Assembly (NCBI GenBank): GCA_028821475.1
Contig: JAPPGB010000090.1
Coordinates: 1 to 64,000 of the forward strand
Origin: Spirochaetaceae bacterium
GTDB taxonomy: Bacteria > Spirochaetota > Spirochaetia > SZUA-6 > Bin103
DNA: 64,000 nt
Direction: 5' to 3'
Of this stretch, positions 61,965 to 64,000 are shown in pieces. Position 1 is the first letter of the stretch. Every line of letters starts with the position of its first letter. Position numbers and translations under genes: made by a program. A model generated the notes under the pieces. The model was not told the origin of the DNA, ran no database searches, and saw only the letters and a list, made by a program, of their open reading frames with translations.

Positions 61965-62501
61965 TCAGCGGTCGAACCAGAGTTGGTCGGCCCAGTACAT
62001 CAGGTTGCCTTTCCAGTCGGTGTTGGAGACCGGGAACTCGGTGGGTACGTTGCGCAGGTCGTTGTTGGTCAGCAGCACGGCCGGGGCCTCGCCGACGGTG
62101 CCGATGACGAACACGTTGTCGCCGGTGAAGTCGAACATCTTCTGGGCCAGCTCGAACCACTCGCCGGAGCCGAACTCCGAGAGGCGGAACTGGCGCTGCC
62201 AGTCGAAGTAGCGCTTCCACTCCGCCGGCGGCTCGGTGCCCGGCAACTCGCCGCCGTAGTCGGACAGCTTGCGTTCGCCGCGCTCGATCAGGCGGCGCGC
62301 CTGCTCCCACTCGTCGTAGCTGCCGGTCATGTTGAAGTCGCCGTGCAGGCCGACGCCGCCGGAGCCGGGGCCGTCGTTGATCCAGTTCCAGAACTCGGTG
62401 ATGGCGTCGATGCCGCCCGGCTGCAGCATGAACTCGTCGGCGGCGATGTTTTCGCCCCAGGCGGCGTCGTCCACCAGCCGCGGCCGGTAGCCCGATTCCA
62501 A
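61965..62501 (-). pseudogene. 3' fragment of a family 5 solute-binding protein gene, copy 2
   Basis: The minus strand encodes about 170 residues including RLVDDAAWGENIAADEFMLQ, ITEFWNWINDGPGSGG, WFELAQKMFDFTGDN and IGTVGEAPAVLLTNNDLRNV. The first and last parts are almost base-for-base the same as copy 1, but copy 2 keeps the 54 residues deleted there. No N-terminal lobe or signal is present. The fragment ends close to the stop of the HEPN gene, as in copy 1. Confidence 0.75.
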
Positions 62502-62525
62502 AGGATACGCTTGACATGACGCTAC

Positions 62526-63983
62526 CTATCCCGAGGAATCTTCCAAGCTGTATAGCTCCCGGATTGTTTCGAACGAGTCCGCGAATTCTTTCTCATCACA
62601 ATTCAAGTATTGAGCCGCAGAGTCGACAGATATGAATCCTCGCTTGTAACACTCGCCTACCATTCCTGCGAATCTTCCCCTTCGTATACCCGGTGTAACC
62701 TTAATAGGGAAGTAGTCGAGCGTAAAGTTCTCCGCGGCCTTCTGTTCATCTGAAGGATCTGCAGAAGCTCTATCGGGCGGCAACTCGTATTGACGATAAT
62801 GAGCGTTGAAAACATGATAGCGAGCTGCGGTGTAGCTGATGCCGAATTCAGACATTACTCTCTCAATTGCGGCTGATCGAAGTGGTGGGGGAGTCATGTC
62901 ACGGACAGCTTGCATCGGAGCAAGTAATGCGATCGAAAAAGCATTTGCGCGCTGCTCCACGACATCGGTCGTGGCGCTTCCAAGATCAAGGTGACTTTCC
63001 GGATCAATCTCGTTCGATTGGTACGTATCCACGCGCACACGGTCAAGTCGCTGAACGGGGTCGAACAAAAGGTGTCCCAGTTCATGGGCAACCGTCGCAC
63101 GTCGCACCCAAATGCTCTCGTTGGCGCCGTCCGTATTAAGAACTATCCCTCGGGCTTCGTCTTGTCCGGATTGGCCCACTGCGATAGTTGCTCCGGAGAT
63201 ATGTTGGGGTAACTTCGCCTGTACGACTGGAATTCCGAGCTCAACCTCCACCATGTCTCTCATCGATTCTATAGGTGAAAACCCGAGCCCGAGTGCTTCT
63301 CGAACGTGCTCCGCTAACATGTATCCTACTTTGTAAGGAGGCGAGACCGAAGTTCCATAATCATCGGTTGGGCGGAACTTGGTGTTGTACCCGTGAATAT
63401 CGAGCCAGTCTTGCATCCTGCACTGGGTCCGAATGACCGACGCTGCATGCGCGAATGTTAAAACGGTGCCGGGAGACAGCGGTTGCGTACCAATCATCGG
63501 ATGGGTGGGACGAAGCGTCTTGAGACGGACTGCAAGTTCTGCGTCGTCCGGCCCTGGTGCGCGGTGCCCAAGGCGAAACTCGTCAAGCCCCAGGATGAAC
63601 CCGATACGCTCCAAGTCGTGAATCTGGCTGGCCGAAGTTTGAACCTGTGCGCGTTTCACAACCTCTGTCTGTATACGGGCTTCCCGAGCTACGCTAGAGT
63701 GCTTCAGACCAAGCTCACGCACGCGATTCCGCAGAGTAGTCTGTGCCGTGGTGGGATGCTGCAAGATAGCGCTACCGTACTCGAGAGCCTCTTCGAGGAT
63801 CTTCAACCCGTAAGCTTGGTAAGCTTCCCACGCGGTCAAGACATGACCTGTCGGGTTCCGATATGCTTCAAAGACTCCAAGCTCACTCTCGCTCCTCACG
63901 AATTGCAGTGAAGAATTAAGCACGGCATCTCGCTCTGTCAGGTGGACTGAATCGGGACCGAATACAGACTCGACCGTTGTCAT
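62526..63983 (-). CDS. ImmA/IrrE family metallopeptidase with N-terminal regulatory region
   Basis: A 485-residue protein. The zinc peptidase motif is VAHELGHLLFDP (HExxH), with a downstream acidic VVEQRANAFSIALLAP as third-ligand region. The N-terminal 140 residues include a possible helix-turn-helix (GLKHSSVAREARIQTEVVKR). ImmA/IrrE proteases cut repressors to switch on mobile elements or stress genes; no XRE-type repressor lies nearby within the window, though one may be beyond 63983. The ATG is 17 bases from the right edge, so upstream control is not visible. Confidence 0.88.
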   Translation of the reverse strand: MTTVESVFGPDSVHLTERDAVLNSSLQFVRSESELGVFEAYRNPTGHVLTAWEAYQAYGLKILEEALEYGSAILQHPTTAQTTLRNRVRELGLKHSSVAREARIQTEVVKRAQVQTSASQIHDLERIGFILGLDEFRLGHRAPGPDDAELAVRLKTLRPTHPMIGTQPLSPGTVLTFAHAASVIRTQCRMQDWLDIHGYNTKFRPTDDYGTSVSPPYKVGYMLAEHVREALGLGFSPIESMRDMVEVELGIPVVQAKLPQHISGATIAVGQSGQDEARGIVLNTDGANESIWVRRATVAHELGHLLFDPVQRLDRVRVDTYQSNEIDPESHLDLGSATTDVVEQRANAFSIALLAPMQAVRDMTPPPLRSAAIERVMSEFGISYTAARYHVFNAHYRQYELPPDRASADPSDEQKAAENFTLDYFPIKVTPGIRRGRFAGMVGECYKRGFISVDSAAQYLNCDEKEFADSFETIRELYSLEDSSG

Positions 63984-64000
63984 CTATTGCTCCTTCAGAA

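Overview
The window is high-GC bacterial chromosome, most likely from a free-living or host-associated member of the Spirochaetaceae. The best evidence is gene order. Reading dnaG - rpoD - a C4 zinc-ribbon coiled-coil protein - RNase P RNA - a TPR protein - mreB - mreC - mreD - PBP2 - rodA reproduces the order I recall from Treponema and related spirochaetes. The left end adds a spirochaete-type conserved protein before coaD, then rpmF - acpP - rnc. No rRNA, CRISPR array or complete insertion sequence was seen.

Layout. (1) 1-7.4 kb holds housekeeping genes: coaD, rpmF, acpP, rnc, a CCA-adding-type nucleotidyltransferase, thiamine pyrophosphokinase, an SPFH-like membrane protein, an AroH chorismate mutase, tRNA-Thr and tRNA-Tyr, and a CxxCxxCC protein. 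(2) 7.4-26.4 kb is the envelope and growth block: a 1.37-kaa OmpA protein with alternating Ig-like repeats, mltG, dnaG, rpoD, rnpB, the mre/PBP2/rodA elongasome, and glmS facing rodA across three tandem hairpins. (3) 26.4-41.2 kb is accessory: a GNAT-methyltransferase fusion, cysQ-like phosphatase, an orphan AAA ATPase, a GHMP kinase, two near-duplicate PPM-type methyltransferases, a one-chain sensor kinase/response regulator, and a lipoprotein/arylsulfotransferase locus full of duplicated, decayed pieces. (4) 41.3-50 kb looks like a defence and mobile region: a ParB-AAA ATPase/TOPRIM operon, an AAA/PD-(D/E)XK protein, a HicAB pair with a frameshifted hicA, a DUF1353 protein and broken BNR-repeat genes. 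(5) 50.4-58.9 kb is a surface polysaccharide locus: a Wzx-type flippase, three glycosyltransferases, an EpsG/Wzy-like membrane protein, a nucleotide-sugar dehydrogenase and an epimerase. It appears poorer in GC than the flanks. (6) 59-64 kb carries a HEPN-type two-gene module in two copies (one intact, one decayed), each followed by an inverted 3' fragment of the same solute-binding protein gene, then an ImmA/IrrE metallopeptidase that reaches the right edge.

The core genes form tight operons with overlapping stops and starts (mltG/dnaG, dnaG/rpoD, mreD/PBP2, PBP2/rodA). That links lipid and wall synthesis (acpP, mltG, PBP2, rodA, glmS) to replication and transcription (dnaG, rpoD). The most interesting unexplained items are the ParB-AAA plus TOPRIM pair, the HEPN module with an unrecognised partner, and a 21-bp promoter element shared at identical spacing by the hybrid kinase gene and a nearby lipoprotein gene. 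All calls come from reading the sequence. No database search was run.
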